64,000 bases of DNA, from contig LVAV01000013.1 in NCBI GenBank assembly GCA_001604185.1, positions 1-64,000 of the forward strand, written 5' to 3'. This document shows positions 1 through 7,515 of this stretch, piece after piece. The notes beneath the pieces are model-generated. The model was not told the origin of the DNA and did not search any database. It was given only the letters and a program-made list of their open reading frames with translations. The position numbers were made by a program, and so were the translations under genes. Position 1 is the first letter of the stretch; each line of letters begins with the position of its first letter. The DNA is from Clostridiales bacterium Firm_16. Lineage in GTDB: Bacteria > Bacillota > Clostridia > Saccharofermentanales > Saccharofermentanaceae.

Positions 1-224
1 CACAGAAAACGCTGTGTTCCATCCTTGCGCTTCCCGTTCCTGACTACATGTTCTCCCTGACAGTAGAGGCAGGCAAGCTCATCGCCCATTCTTGTCTCAA
101 TGAGAAAGTGTTGAAGAGTTTCTTCCCGTACATCGACATCGTTTGAAACCGTGGAAAAGAATACGACACGGTCTACAAACGGAAGCTTCCGATATGCAGT
201 TATCACTTTCTTCAGTTCTGTCAT
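1..224 (-). CDS. IS1595-like transposase, N-terminal part (runs off the left edge)
   Basis: The minus strand reads from an ATG at 224 into the window edge, giving 74 residues with no stop. Residues 52-74 contain a C-x2-C pair followed by a V-x-N-G-K-R-K-D-G-T-Q-R-F-L-C stretch. This is the N-terminal zinc-ribbon pattern of IS1595/ISXO2-type DDE transposases (family knowledge). A GGAG lies about 8 nt before the ATG, and a strong promoter sits upstream at 255-283. The catalytic domain and both IS ends are outside the window or not recognisable, so I cannot tell whether the element is intact. It could also be another zinc-ribbon DNA-binding protein, but the GKRKDGTQRF core argues for a transposase. 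Confidence 0.72.
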   Translation of the reverse strand, partial: MTELKKVITAYRKLPFVDRVVFFSTVSNDVDVREETLQHFLIETRMGDELACLYCQGEHVVRNGKRKDGTQRFL

Positions 225-254
225 AACCCGACTCCATACTATTTGTTTAACTAT

Positions 255-283
255 ATTCTACAGAACATGTGTTCTACTGTCAA
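255..283 (-). promoter_or_regulatory. Sigma-A promoter with LexA-like (SOS) box in its spacer
   Basis: On the minus strand TTGACA (283-278) and TAGAAT (260-255) are separated by exactly 17 bp. The spacer contains GAAC-ACAT-GTTC (274-263), which matches the Gram-positive LexA/DinR half-site pattern GAAC-N4-GTTC. The promoter is about 30 bp upstream of the transposase start at 224. A repressor bound here would cover both promoter elements. Seen directly: the promoter and the palindrome. Inferred: SOS control. Confidence 0.7.
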
Positions 284-381
284 CTATTAAATTGTAATGA
301 GCCATAATGATTACAGGCATTGAGTAAGATATCTGCTGATCGCAGACAATACATAGCGCTTCGCGATAGTTGATTGTAAGA

Positions 382-415
382 AGGTCCGTCTGAACTTGTT
401 GTTCAGGCGGACCTT
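382..415. terminator. Strong 14-bp hairpin, probable bidirectional terminator
   Basis: AGGTCCGTCTGAAC and GTTCAGGCGGACCT form a 14-bp stem (one G-U) around the loop TTGTT. TTTT follows on the plus strand. No plus-strand gene lies immediately upstream, so this may end transcription entering from either side, or isolate the lipoprotein gene at 506. Confidence 0.55.
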
Positions 416-462
416 TTGGTCTGGATATGCTTTCAAATCTGTCATTTTTTCTCAATTTATAT

Positions 463-471
463 TGCTATAAT
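463..471 (+). promoter_or_regulatory. Extended -10 element for the HExxH lipoprotein
   Basis: TG-C-TATAAT is an extended -10 hexamer placed 35 bp before the chosen ATG at 506. No good -35 is visible, which is usual for extended -10 promoters. It argues against a start upstream of the promoter. Confidence 0.6.
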
Positions 472-505
472 CTATAGCAGATCAATCGGGGAAGAGGGTA
501 ATATC

Positions 506-1930
506 ATGTTCAGATCACAAAGAGTAAGAAGTGTTTTTCTAACGGGGGTGTTAGTAATATCCATACTGGCCGGAGCAGGTTGCCAAAAGAGTACCAGATC
601 AAAAGAAACCGCCACCTCGCAGTCCGAATCCAAAGAGACCACCGTAACTCAATCCGAGTCCTCGGAAACAGTCGCCGCATCTTCGTCGTCAGAATCCACA
701 GAAAAGCAGGAATCATCTTCTGAAATAAAAGAGACAACGAAACCAACATCGGACGAATCTTCCGAAGACGAGAAACTCAAACAGGATGCTCTGAAACTGG
801 CTGAGGAATTGGGCGTAAAGGAAGAAGAACTTCACGGGAAATATGATCTTTTCATAAAGTATACAGACTGCATAAATCAGAACACAGATCTCGGTTTTAT
901 AGAAGACTATGTTCTTCATCTCTTCCCGGTCTTAGCCGATCATTTAAAGCCGGAAGATGAATCCTTCTTTTTTTCGAGACTCTCGAATCTAAAAGCCGTA
1001 TATGGCGAATCGGCCACGCGATCAGCCGGAGAATACCATATCGATGACAACATGATCCTTATGAACGAATTAGGTGACACTACGGAGTGTTTTGCAAACT
1101 ATGACACCATGTATCACGAACTGATGCATTTCATTGATCATTCGGTAGGAACCTATCGCTCGCACGTATACTACACAGGAAAACAGTTCGCTCACGGAGA
1201 AGAGCTTACCGATCAGGAATGGGGCGGAGAATATGTCTCATTAGAGGAACATTTCATCGTAGAGGGTGGCGCCGATTATTATACCGGGAAATACTATCGG
1301 AAGGCCATAGATGGATACCTGGCAGCAAGTTTTCTTTCCGGTATCGAATGGGTCTACGGAGCAGAGACGGTGGATCGTCTGTTCTTCAATTCTGACTCGA
1401 CTATGGAGTACATCCGGCTCCTACAGGATGCCGGGATCCCGGATCAGAAGATCGTCGACAGTATTGTGTCATTTAACTATGAAACAAATAACCGGTATGA
1501 TGCTCCTGAAAACTCCGTCCGATTCGAGGATATACTGATTGATCTTTACGAAAGCAAGAAAGACACCGGATGGAAGGATGACAAGGTCTTCATGCAGATC
1601 TTAAATGAGATCCATGCCTGGACGTTATCGTTGGCGGAGTATCCCTTTACACACGAAGAATTGAATAGCCTTCTTCTTGACACTCAGGCCTTGGAAAAGA
1701 AGTCTCAAAACGTGATGGATCAGATCGATCAGCGCACTTCGCAAGAACTGATCCACTTCTTCAAGTTGATCCTCCTCGACGGGAAACCTTATCTGTCCGA
1801 AACCCTGTTCACCTCCGATGAATTCGACAGAACAGAGCCAACTACCCTCATCGTCGAGTATGACTTTGATCAGGAGAAAGTCATCTCCTATAAGTACTAT
1901 GTGCCGGACTACCCGAAGTGGATCAATTGA
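506..1930 (+). CDS. Lipoprotein, putative HExxH zinc metalloprotease
   Basis: This 474-residue secreted lipoprotein has a signal peptide ending in the lipobox L-A-G-A-G-C (Cys about residue 25). A Ser/Thr/Glu-rich linker follows to about residue 90, then a globular domain. HELMH at residues 204-208 supplies two candidate zinc-binding histidines and a catalytic Glu. E253, in a V-E-G-G-A-D-Y-Y context, is a plausible third zinc ligand as in gluzincins. The ATG at 506 was preferred because it opens the signal peptide and lies downstream of an extended -10 at 463-471. The substrate is unknown. It is paralogous to the N-terminal part of the gene at 57307: both share the H-G-K-Y-D-L-F motif, HELxH, EGGA and the Y-D-F-D-Q-E-K-V end. 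Confidence 0.8.
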   Translation: MFRSQRVRSVFLTGVLVISILAGAGCQKSTRSKETATSQSESKETTVTQSESSETVAASSSSESTEKQESSSEIKETTKPTSDESSEDEKLKQDALKLAEELGVKEEELHGKYDLFIKYTDCINQNTDLGFIEDYVLHLFPVLADHLKPEDESFFFSRLSNLKAVYGESATRSAGEYHIDDNMILMNELGDTTECFANYDTMYHELMHFIDHSVGTYRSHVYYTGKQFAHGEELTDQEWGGEYVSLEEHFIVEGGADYYTGKYYRKAIDGYLAASFLSGIEWVYGAETVDRLFFNSDSTMEYIRLLQDAGIPDQKIVDSIVSFNYETNNRYDAPENSVRFEDILIDLYESKKDTGWKDDKVFMQILNEIHAWTLSLAEYPFTHEELNSLLLDTQALEKKSQNVMDQIDQRTSQELIHFFKLILLDGKPYLSETLFTSDEFDRTEPTTLIVEYDFDQEKVISYKYYVPDYPKWIN

Positions 1931-1960
1931 CCCTTTTCAATTTTTCTAATATCTACGCAC

Positions 1961-2710
1961 TCAAATATACCGCCAGATGGTGATGCCGGTCTTCCCTTTT
2001 TTTGTGGTGCGTTCTTCGCCGTGGTATTCCAGTTTCCCATATCCGCGGACGGAAACTGTACTGTTTTCCTTAAGAATGGTCTCCGGGTTATGGCATATTT
2101 TTCCGTTAAGCGTGACTTTCTCCATATCAAAAAGCGCTTTGGCATCAGTGCGAGACAGATGATATACCTTCGCAAGGATGGCATCGAGCCTGGGAGACGT
2201 TACCGTGATGTTCTCTTCTTTCTGCTTCGGAAGATAGTTCTCCGGGACCTCTTCAACCAATTTGCAGCTAACGGCAGTGTGTTTGACACGATCAAGATCA
2301 CGGCAGAAAACATCCGCCACTTTCTCAAGCACAAAGCAATATGCAGAATTGTTCTGAACCAAGATATCTCCGACCATATCGCGTTCGATTCCGAGATTTA
2401 AGATTGCGCCAAGGAAATCACGATGGGTCAGCGTCTCGGCAAACTTCGTCTGTTTGGGTTCGATGAGAAGGACCCTGATTGGGAAGTCTTCGTCATAGGA
2501 GAGATCCTCCGGATTTCCGAAGCGGACGATGACTCGTTCACTATTCTCCATACCACCCCAGATCTTCATCTCGCTTTCGGATGCAACCTCAAAAGCAAGA
2601 CCTGCCGTCTCGCCCGAATGAAAACTCGAATAGGTATAAAAGCCGGACTGACGGGCACGATCCGCCAGTTCGGAAAAGCGCTTCAGATTTTGCTGCTGAT
2701 GTTCATTCAT
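1961..2710 (-). CDS. ylmH: YlmH-like S4-domain RNA-binding protein
   Basis: The 249-residue protein matches the Firmicute YlmH family in length (about 250-260) and layout. It has an N-terminal alpha/beta domain and a C-terminal S4 RNA-binding domain (about residues 180-245), with S-P-R-L-D-A-I-L-A-K-V-Y-H-L-S-R-T-D-A near the S4 start and a final basic G-K-T-G-I-T-I tail. Family knowledge: YlmH proteins are linked to ribosome quality control and, in some species, to the division cluster. Here no division genes flank it and it stands alone. The start is supported by GGAGAGG upstream and a 17-bp-spaced promoter at 2771-2799. Confidence 0.85.
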   Translation of the reverse strand: MNEHQQQNLKRFSELADRARQSGFYTYSSFHSGETAGLAFEVASESEMKIWGGMENSERVIVRFGNPEDLSYDEDFPIRVLLIEPKQTKFAETLTHRDFLGAILNLGIERDMVGDILVQNNSAYCFVLEKVADVFCRDLDRVKHTAVSCKLVEEVPENYLPKQKEENITVTSPRLDAILAKVYHLSRTDAKALFDMEKVTLNGKICHNPETILKENSTVSVRGYGKLEYHGEERTTKKGKTGITIWRYI

Positions 2711-2770
2711 CAGAAAACCTCTCCTTATTTCTGAACATGATATCCGCCATCAGCGAATACATTCGTACCG

Positions 2771-2799
2771 ATTATATAATCTGATATGTCGGATAACAA
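2771..2799 (-). promoter_or_regulatory. Promoter of the ylmH-like gene
   Basis: On the minus strand TTGTTA (2799-2794) and a perfect TATAAT (2776-2771) are separated by 17 bp. The predicted transcript starts about 55 nt before the ATG at 2710. Confidence 0.65.
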
Positions 2800-2896
2800 G
2801 AATTGCCCATTCTTCTGTTTTAGACATGATCAAGAGAATAATCTGAATGCTCCATGAAAAGAGGATACTATGAGGATATCGGATCCAAACCGTTTC

Positions 2897-2905
2897 TGTT
2901 ATAAT
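2897..2905 (+). promoter_or_regulatory. Extended -10 promoter of the MerR-family gene
   Basis: TG-T-TATAAT lies about 70 bp before the MerR start at 2974. No clear -35 is seen. It shows that the regulator has its own promoter, separate from the operator promoter at 6056-6086. Confidence 0.5.
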
Positions 2906-2973
2906 GTGAACGGCAAACCCGCCTAGGCAAGAATGTGTGAGGAACGAAGTCATCTTCGAAAGGAGCGCTTCCT

Positions 2974-3468
2974 ATGGAGAACAAAGAGAACGAAAACAAG
3001 GATACCGCTCTACTTCTGATCGGTGAGCTGGCGGATCTGGCCGGCATTTCGCCAAAAGCTCTGCGTCTTTACGAGCAGAAGGACATTATCAAGCCGGTCA
3101 AGGTGGATCCGGAGACGGGTTACCGCTACTATTCCCCGGACCAGCTGACCATCGTGGAAGCTCTGGTTGAGCTTCAGGACATGGGCTTCTCCCTCAATGA
3201 GATCCAGACGATCCTGAGCGGCAAAGCCACAACGGAAGAGATGAAAGATCTTTTCGAGAAGAAGCATACCGCGCTTCAGGAGGCCATCTGGAAGGCCCAA
3301 TCACAGATCGAAGAACTCGACTCCATCGGAGAATCACTCTTCGGTGAGAAAAAGGTGAAAGACTTTAACGAGATGAGCGATGAGGAGCGCGCCTGGCACC
3401 TGGCGAAACTTATCCGCGTCAACCAGCATAACGTCCGTCAGACATTAAGCGAAGTACTCTGGCTGTAA
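2974..3468 (+). CDS. MerR-family transcriptional regulator, possibly C-terminally shortened
   Basis: The 164-residue protein opens with a winged helix-turn-helix (about residues 14-80). Its I-G-E-L-A-D-L-A-G-I-S and A-L-R-L-Y-E-Q-K-D-I-I-K-P motifs and G-Y-R-Y-Y wing are diagnostic of MerR. The long dimerisation helix follows (about 95-120). Drug-sensing members usually carry a further 100 or more residues of ligand-binding domain; here only about 40 residues follow. The start has AAAGGAG upstream. The 3' end overlaps the convergent ABC transmembrane gene by 31 bp. A canonical MerR operator lies in the promoter of that ABC operon (6056-6086), so this protein is its likely regulator. Confidence 0.85.
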   Translation: MENKENENKDTALLLIGELADLAGISPKALRLYEQKDIIKPVKVDPETGYRYYSPDQLTIVEALVELQDMGFSLNEIQTILSGKATTEEMKDLFEKKHTALQEAIWKAQSQIEELDSIGESLFGEKKVKDFNEMSDEERAWHLAKLIRVNQHNVRQTLSEVLWL

Positions 3469-4427
3469 GATGATTCCAGTACATCCAGTGCACGCTCGGT
3501 ACCGGCACGATTTTGCTTCATATTATTCACGGCATTATTGACAGTCATAACACCACGCATGACACCCCCGCGGTACTGCGTGATCTTCAAAAGCGCGGCA
3601 AGTCCTTCGACGGTTTCGCCCATCATGGTACCGCCCAAAACCAGTAAAACGACATAGACCGAGGCGCCACAGAGCGTATTCAGTATACCTGCGCGGCCGG
3701 TGGCGCGATGTGCTTTCATGTTTTGTGAGAGCATGGCCAGGCTCGTTTCTTCCACTTTCTTCAGAACCAGCTCCTCCCCGCCAAACACTGATATCGAATC
3801 TTTCGCACGGATGACCGGCTCGGCCCAGTTGGTGTATTCTCCGAACTTTTCCTGCGCACGTTTCTTGAAAATCGGGATCTTCCTTACGACCACGATACAG
3901 CTGAGAAACGTAAATGGTACTGTCGCCACTGCCGAGACGATAAGAAGTGGCAGATTCAGAATGGCCAGTATGATCGAGGAAAGGATTATATTCACCATAG
4001 CGATAAACATGTGCATGAAGTTCACCGGCCCCAGCATATAAAAATAGAGTCGGTCGGCGTCATAGTTCAACCGGTTGATCCATTCTCCGCTTGAAAAGCA
4101 CTGGACATCCTCATATTCGGCGCCAAGGATATTGTGCAGCATCTTTTTCCGGATCCTTTTCTGAAGGAGGATATTCAGTTTCATGGAGATCGTGGCCCAG
4201 ATCGTCATGTTGTACATAAACAGAAGAAATGTCAGCGCGAAAAAGAGTACGAATGTAGGAAGAAGCGCATCTTTATTTCCGAGTTCCATGACGTGGATGA
4301 AACGCGAGATGAGATTGGAGGCAAGTACGGTGTTCAGAAAATCGAAAGGCGCGCGAAGCAGAAGCGACCCGATGAAGAGCCGGTGCAGGCCAAGATCCCG
4401 AAGCAGATGGTAGAGCCGTTTAAACAT
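3438..4427 (-). CDS. ABC exporter transmembrane subunit lacking its own ATPase domain
   Basis: The 329-residue integral membrane protein has the six-helix exporter fold layout. It begins M-F-K-R-L-Y and has hydrophobic segments through about residue 290. It stops after N-R-A-G-T-E-R-A-L-D-V-L-E, which is the position where exporter half-transporters normally continue into the ATPase domain. The start at 4427 has a strong GGGGGGAGG box and overlaps the preceding ATPase gene by 8 bp, indicating translational coupling. It is the third gene of a TMD-ATPase-TMD operon. The last codons overlap the opposite-strand MerR gene by 31 bp. Truncation of an originally fused TMD-ATPase protein is a reasonable inference. 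Confidence 0.8.
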   Translation of the reverse strand: MFKRLYHLLRDLGLHRLFIGSLLLRAPFDFLNTVLASNLISRFIHVMELGNKDALLPTFVLFFALTFLLFMYNMTIWATISMKLNILLQKRIRKKMLHNILGAEYEDVQCFSSGEWINRLNYDADRLYFYMLGPVNFMHMFIAMVNIILSSIILAILNLPLLIVSAVATVPFTFLSCIVVVRKIPIFKKRAQEKFGEYTNWAEPVIRAKDSISVFGGEELVLKKVEETSLAMLSQNMKAHRATGRAGILNTLCGASVYVVLLVLGGTMMGETVEGLAALLKITQYRGGVMRGVMTVNNAVNNMKQNRAGTERALDVLESSYSQSTSLNV

Positions 4428-5082
4428 GGAGCCTCCCCCCTTCCATGTGGAAGATCCGGTCATAGCCTTTCAGGTATTCCACCTGATGCGTGACATGTAC
4501 GATCGTGATCGGAGATGCCGTGAATGCATCCAGTGAAGCAATGACCGAGGAAGCGGTAGCGGGGTCAAGCGCGGCGGTAGGCTCGTCAAGAAGAAGGATC
4601 GGCGCGTCCTTGCACATGGCGCGGGCAATGGCGATACGCTGAGCCTGTCCACCGGAAAGTTCGTCGGCGCGGTCACCGAGATACGTATGCATCCCTTGCG
4701 GAAGCGAATCGACCCATTCAAGAAGACTGGCCTTCTTTAGTACCTCCCGAACATGCTCCTCGGAATAGTCATGTCCCATCGTAATATTCTCGAAAATGGT
4801 CATGGGCAGGAGCATCGAAGACTGCATCACGACCGAAACCTTCTTTCGAATCTCTGAAGGAGTTCTCTCTCCACAGATGGTGGCGCTTCCCGAAGCTGGA
4901 GCAATGAGTCCGGCCATGATCTTCAGTAGAGTACTCTTGCCGCAGCCGCTTTCTCCGACGATGCCGACGCGTTCTCCCTGGGTGATCGAGAGCGAAACAC
5001 CATGCAGGACCTGCTTTTCGCCATAACTATAGGAAACCTCGGAAAGGTCTGCAATTATTGACTTTGTAACATTGCTACACAC
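4420..5082 (-). CDS. ABC exporter ATPase subunit
   Basis: The 220-residue stand-alone nucleotide-binding domain has all core motifs: Walker A G-E-S-G-C-G-K-S-T, signature L-S-G-G-Q-A-Q-R, Walker B I-L-L-L-D-E-P with catalytic Glu, and the H-loop V-H-V-T-H-Q. It starts at a GTG (5082) preceded by AAAGGAGG at ideal spacing. In its own frame the 12 codons before the GTG are open and resemble a linker (N-P-A-S-K-E-E-E-K). The upstream transmembrane gene ends just before them in another frame, so a former TMD-ATPase fusion split by a frameshift is possible. It probably energises both transmembrane subunits of this operon. Confidence 0.85.
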   Translation of the reverse strand: MCSNVTKSIIADLSEVSYSYGEKQVLHGVSLSITQGERVGIVGESGCGKSTLLKIMAGLIAPASGSATICGERTPSEIRKKVSVVMQSSMLLPMTIFENITMGHDYSEEHVREVLKKASLLEWVDSLPQGMHTYLGDRADELSGGQAQRIAIARAMCKDAPILLLDEPTAALDPATASSVIASLDAFTASPITIVHVTHQVEYLKGYDRIFHMEGGRLHV

Positions 5083-5110
5083 TTTTTCTTCCTCCTTTGA
5101 TGCCGGATTT

Positions 5111-6025
5111 CTACGCTATATCGATCCGCGACAGGTTCGATGTGAAGGTCCGGAAATGCGCAATAAAAATCGGGGTGTTCATGAGAAATCCGGTCACACT
5201 TGCCTGCAGATGCAGGAATACGACCAGTGATCCGAGAGTAAGTTTTCCGGACACCACCATGTAGCCGCCGATCAGGAAAAGGAACAGCAGCGGTACCTGG
5301 GAAAGAAGTCCGGAAATGGAATTCAGTACCGCGTGGAGCCGGTCATCTTTTCGGATGCACTTGCCCCAGGCATTGAGTTCTTCTTCGTATTTTTCTTCGA
5401 CAAAAGCACCCGCCTCGTACACGGAGATGACGGGATGGTTCTGCACGACGCCGAATGCGGTTTTATTCATCCTGCTCTTGGCTGCGAGTGTGGCTTTCGC
5501 AATCTTTGCCAGCTTCGATCCGGAAAGAGAGACATAAACCAGGATCAGAAGCGTGGGGATCAGGAGCGCGATCGTCAGGATCAGGTTTTCGATCAGAAGG
5601 AAGATCAGGACAGCAATGCTGGTGATGACCATGCTGATGTTGAAAAAGAAAGTATTGCTCAGAAAATCAGTTGTGGAAGCAAGTTCACCCTGGATGACGG
5701 ACATCGCTTTGTCAGCAGAGAGATCCGCAGAGTTGTTCCGGATCAGATACCGCATATATCCCATTCGAAGGCTGTGTGCGGCCTTCTCAGAGGCATAGTG
5801 TCCTACCATATGGCTGAGATAGTTTAGTGAGGCAAATCCGAGTATAAGAAGGAAAAGAAGCACGACGAGAGATGGCAGAACCTTATCGTTCTCCACAATA
5901 CGATCCACAAGGATCCCGATCATGTGGGTGTAGAAAAGCTGGGCGCCGATCGCCGCAAAAGAGATAAAAAGGGAGAAGACCACCCAACCCCGATTCTCTT
6001 TCAAGATCTTTTTCAGAACCTTCAT
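5111..6025 (-). CDS. ABC exporter transmembrane subunit, first gene of the operon
   Basis: The 304-residue protein has an exporter-type six-helix transmembrane domain, starting M-K-V-L-K-K-I-L-K-E-N-R-G-W-V-V and ending N-L-S-R-I-D-I-A. There is no ATPase domain: the ATPase is a separate gene beginning 28 nt downstream. The start has GGAGAG upstream and lies about 30 bp below a MerR-type promoter (6056-6086). Exporters of this class move drugs, peptides or lipids; the substrate cannot be read from sequence, but MerR control suggests a toxic small molecule. Confidence 0.82.
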   Translation of the reverse strand: MKVLKKILKENRGWVVFSLFISFAAIGAQLFYTHMIGILVDRIVENDKVLPSLVVLLFLLILGFASLNYLSHMVGHYASEKAAHSLRMGYMRYLIRNNSADLSADKAMSVIQGELASTTDFLSNTFFFNISMVITSIAVLIFLLIENLILTIALLIPTLLILVYVSLSGSKLAKIAKATLAAKSRMNKTAFGVVQNHPVISVYEAGAFVEEKYEEELNAWGKCIRKDDRLHAVLNSISGLLSQVPLLFLFLIGGYMVVSGKLTLGSLVVFLHLQASVTGFLMNTPIFIAHFRTFTSNLSRIDIA

Positions 6026-6055
6026 GGAAACTCTCCTTTCCTTGCTTTCAATTCA

Positions 6056-6086
6056 AGCGTAAACCTTGTCCTAAGGACAAAGTCAA
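6056..6086 (-). promoter_or_regulatory. MerR-type promoter/operator with 19-bp spacer, driving the ABC exporter operon
   Basis: On the minus strand TTGACT (6086-6081) and TACGCT (6061-6056) are 19 bp apart, the overlong spacer typical of MerR-activated promoters. The spacer holds the perfect palindrome TTGTCC-TTA-GGACAA (6080-6066). The MerR-family gene at 2974, at the other end of the exporter operon, is the obvious candidate regulator. Promoter geometry and palindrome are seen directly; the pairing with that protein is inference. Confidence 0.8.
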
Positions 6087-6162
6087 GAGAAAAGACAGAA
6101 TCAGAAAAGGGATTATTTAGTTTGCGATCAGGTGACCATATTGTCATGTTTCATCTTCTCTA

Positions 6163-6208
6163 TTGACTCGTCCAGACTATCGTAGTAGTATGGACTACAG
6201 AAGTAGTC
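6163..6208 (+). promoter_or_regulatory. blaI-type promoter with two operator palindromes
   Basis: TTGACT (6163-6168) and TAGTAT (6186-6191) are spaced by 17 bp. A dyad GACTA-N3-TAGTA (6175-6187) lies in the spacer and reaches the -10. A perfect dyad GACTAC-AGAA-GTAGTC (6193-6208) covers the start site. BlaI/MecI repressors bind TACA/TGTA-like dyads, so autoregulation of the operon at 6222 is likely. Confidence 0.75.
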
Positions 6209-6221
6209 TGGAGGTCAACTT

Positions 6222-6578
6222 ATGAAGGAGAAACTATTTGACAGTGAAGCCAAAGTCATGGAGATCATCTGGGAGAAGGGCCCTCTTCCGGCCAAAGAAA
6301 TAAGCCTGATCGCAGCTGACTCCATCGGATGGAACAAGAACACGACCTATACAGTCATCAAGAAACTGGAAGCAAAGGGCTTCATCAGCAGAAGTGAACC
6401 CGGGTTCATCTGCACGCCTTTAGTTTCTCAGGAAGAAGTACAGAAAACAGAGGCAAAATCGCTTCTGGAGAAGGTCTTCGGCGGTTCCCGCCGGGCACTC
6501 TTCTCAGCACTACTCGAGGATGAGAAGCTCTCCGACAGTGAGATTGAAGAACTGAGAGATCTGATCGATAAAAGGTGA
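6222..6578 (+). CDS. BlaI/MecI-family transcriptional repressor
   Basis: The 118-residue winged helix protein matches the family length (about 120). It has M-E-I-I-W near the start, the recognition-helix segment N-K-N-T-T-Y-T-V-I-K-K-L-E-A-K-G and a C-terminal dimerisation region rich in Leu and Glu. Family members are dimeric repressors inactivated when a membrane M56 protease signals. The ATG at 6222 follows GGAGG. Two operator dyads sit in its promoter (6163-6208). The next gene, an M56 protease, overlaps its stop codon, so the two form the usual sensor/repressor pair. Confidence 0.9.
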   Translation: MKEKLFDSEAKVMEIIWEKGPLPAKEISLIAADSIGWNKNTTYTVIKKLEAKGFISRSEPGFICTPLVSQEEVQKTEAKSLLEKVFGGSRRALFSALLEDEKLSDSEIEELRDLIDKR

Positions 6579-7498
6579 TCACGATGTTGGGAAGGATATG
6601 TTATTGGGTCATAAATATGAGCATCATCGCCTCATTCATGGGGCTTCTGGTGCTGCTCATCCGTAAACTCAAAGGAATTCCCCGCAGGATATTTGTATTC
6701 CTGTGGGCCATCCCGTTCCTACGCATGTGCTTCCCGCTAGGCATCAACAGCCGGTACAGTCTGATGACCCTGATCTCAAAACTTACGACCAAAACAGTCA
6801 CGGTCTACCGGCCGGTGGTCGAGCTGGAGCTGTCCTACTCGAATGTGATCATGCAGGCAGAAAGCTATTCACCATTCACCTTCAAAACAGACCTTCTGAA
6901 GAGCATCTTCGAGATTGCCGGTCTGATCTGGCTGATTGGCGCGGTTTCGATCTTCGTCGCCTTGGTCATACTGTATGTGTCCACTAAACGTGAGATCAAG
7001 GATGCAAAGCTTTTAAGCGGAAACGTGTATCTGTCCGAAAAGGTCGAGGGTCCGGCTGTTTACGGGATCTTCCGACCCAGGATCATACTGCCTGTGTCCT
7101 ATTCCGAGAAGGACTTGAAGTACATCATCCGACACGAGAAGACGCACATCCGCCGAGGCGACAATTTATGGAGACTTCTCGGTTTTCTGGCCGCGGCAAT
7201 ACACTGGTTCAATCCATTCTCCTGGCTATTTCTGAAAACATACCTTTCCGATCTGGAGCTGGCCTGCGACGAGTCGGCCGTTGCAGACTACACCAAAGAG
7301 GAACGTAAAAACTATGCAAAAGCACTTCTCGATTCTACTTCTGGCAAAAGCCTCTTCGTTTCCGCTTTCGGCGGAGCGAAAGTGCGTACGCGCATCGAGA
7401 ATGTTCTGTCCTATAAAAAGATGACTCTGGTTTCGTCGATCGGCTTCACAATGATGATCCTGGCGGTCATTTATACTCTGCTTACGAATGCAGTATAA
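6575..7498 (+). CDS. BlaR1/MecR1-like M56-family membrane metalloprotease without sensor domain
   Basis: The 307-residue integral membrane protein has several N-terminal helices and a cytoplasmic zinc protease loop: HEKTH at residues 187-191 and the downstream zinc-ligand motif E-L-A-C-D-E. A last helix lies at about 285-305. BlaR1 proper is near 600 residues because of an extracellular penicillin-binding sensor; that domain is absent here. The signal could instead be sensed by the membrane domain or by the lipoprotein encoded next. A GTG start at 6575 overlaps the blaI stop (GTGA); an ATG three codons later is an alternative. Confidence 0.88.
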   Translation: MITMLGRICYWVINMSIIASFMGLLVLLIRKLKGIPRRIFVFLWAIPFLRMCFPLGINSRYSLMTLISKLTTKTVTVYRPVVELELSYSNVIMQAESYSPFTFKTDLLKSIFEIAGLIWLIGAVSIFVALVILYVSTKREIKDAKLLSGNVYLSEKVEGPAVYGIFRPRIILPVSYSEKDLKYIIRHEKTHIRRGDNLWRLLGFLAAAIHWFNPFSWLFLKTYLSDLELACDESAVADYTKEERKNYAKALLDSTSGKSLFVSAFGGAKVRTRIENVLSYKKMTLVSSIGFTMMILAVIYTLLTNAV

Positions 7499-7515
7499 AG
7501 AGAGGAAAATGAAAT

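Noticed and set aside
1..224. Complete insertion sequence
   Set aside because: Only the first 74 codons are inside the window and no terminal inverted repeat can be identified between 225 and 500.
258..455. 65-codon minus-strand frame upstream of the transposase
   Set aside because: It runs across the promoter and the hairpin at 382-415, with no ribosome site.
6222..7498. Beta-lactam resistance operon
   Set aside because: The repressor and protease match blaI and M56, but no beta-lactamase or PBP gene follows and the sensor domain is missing.
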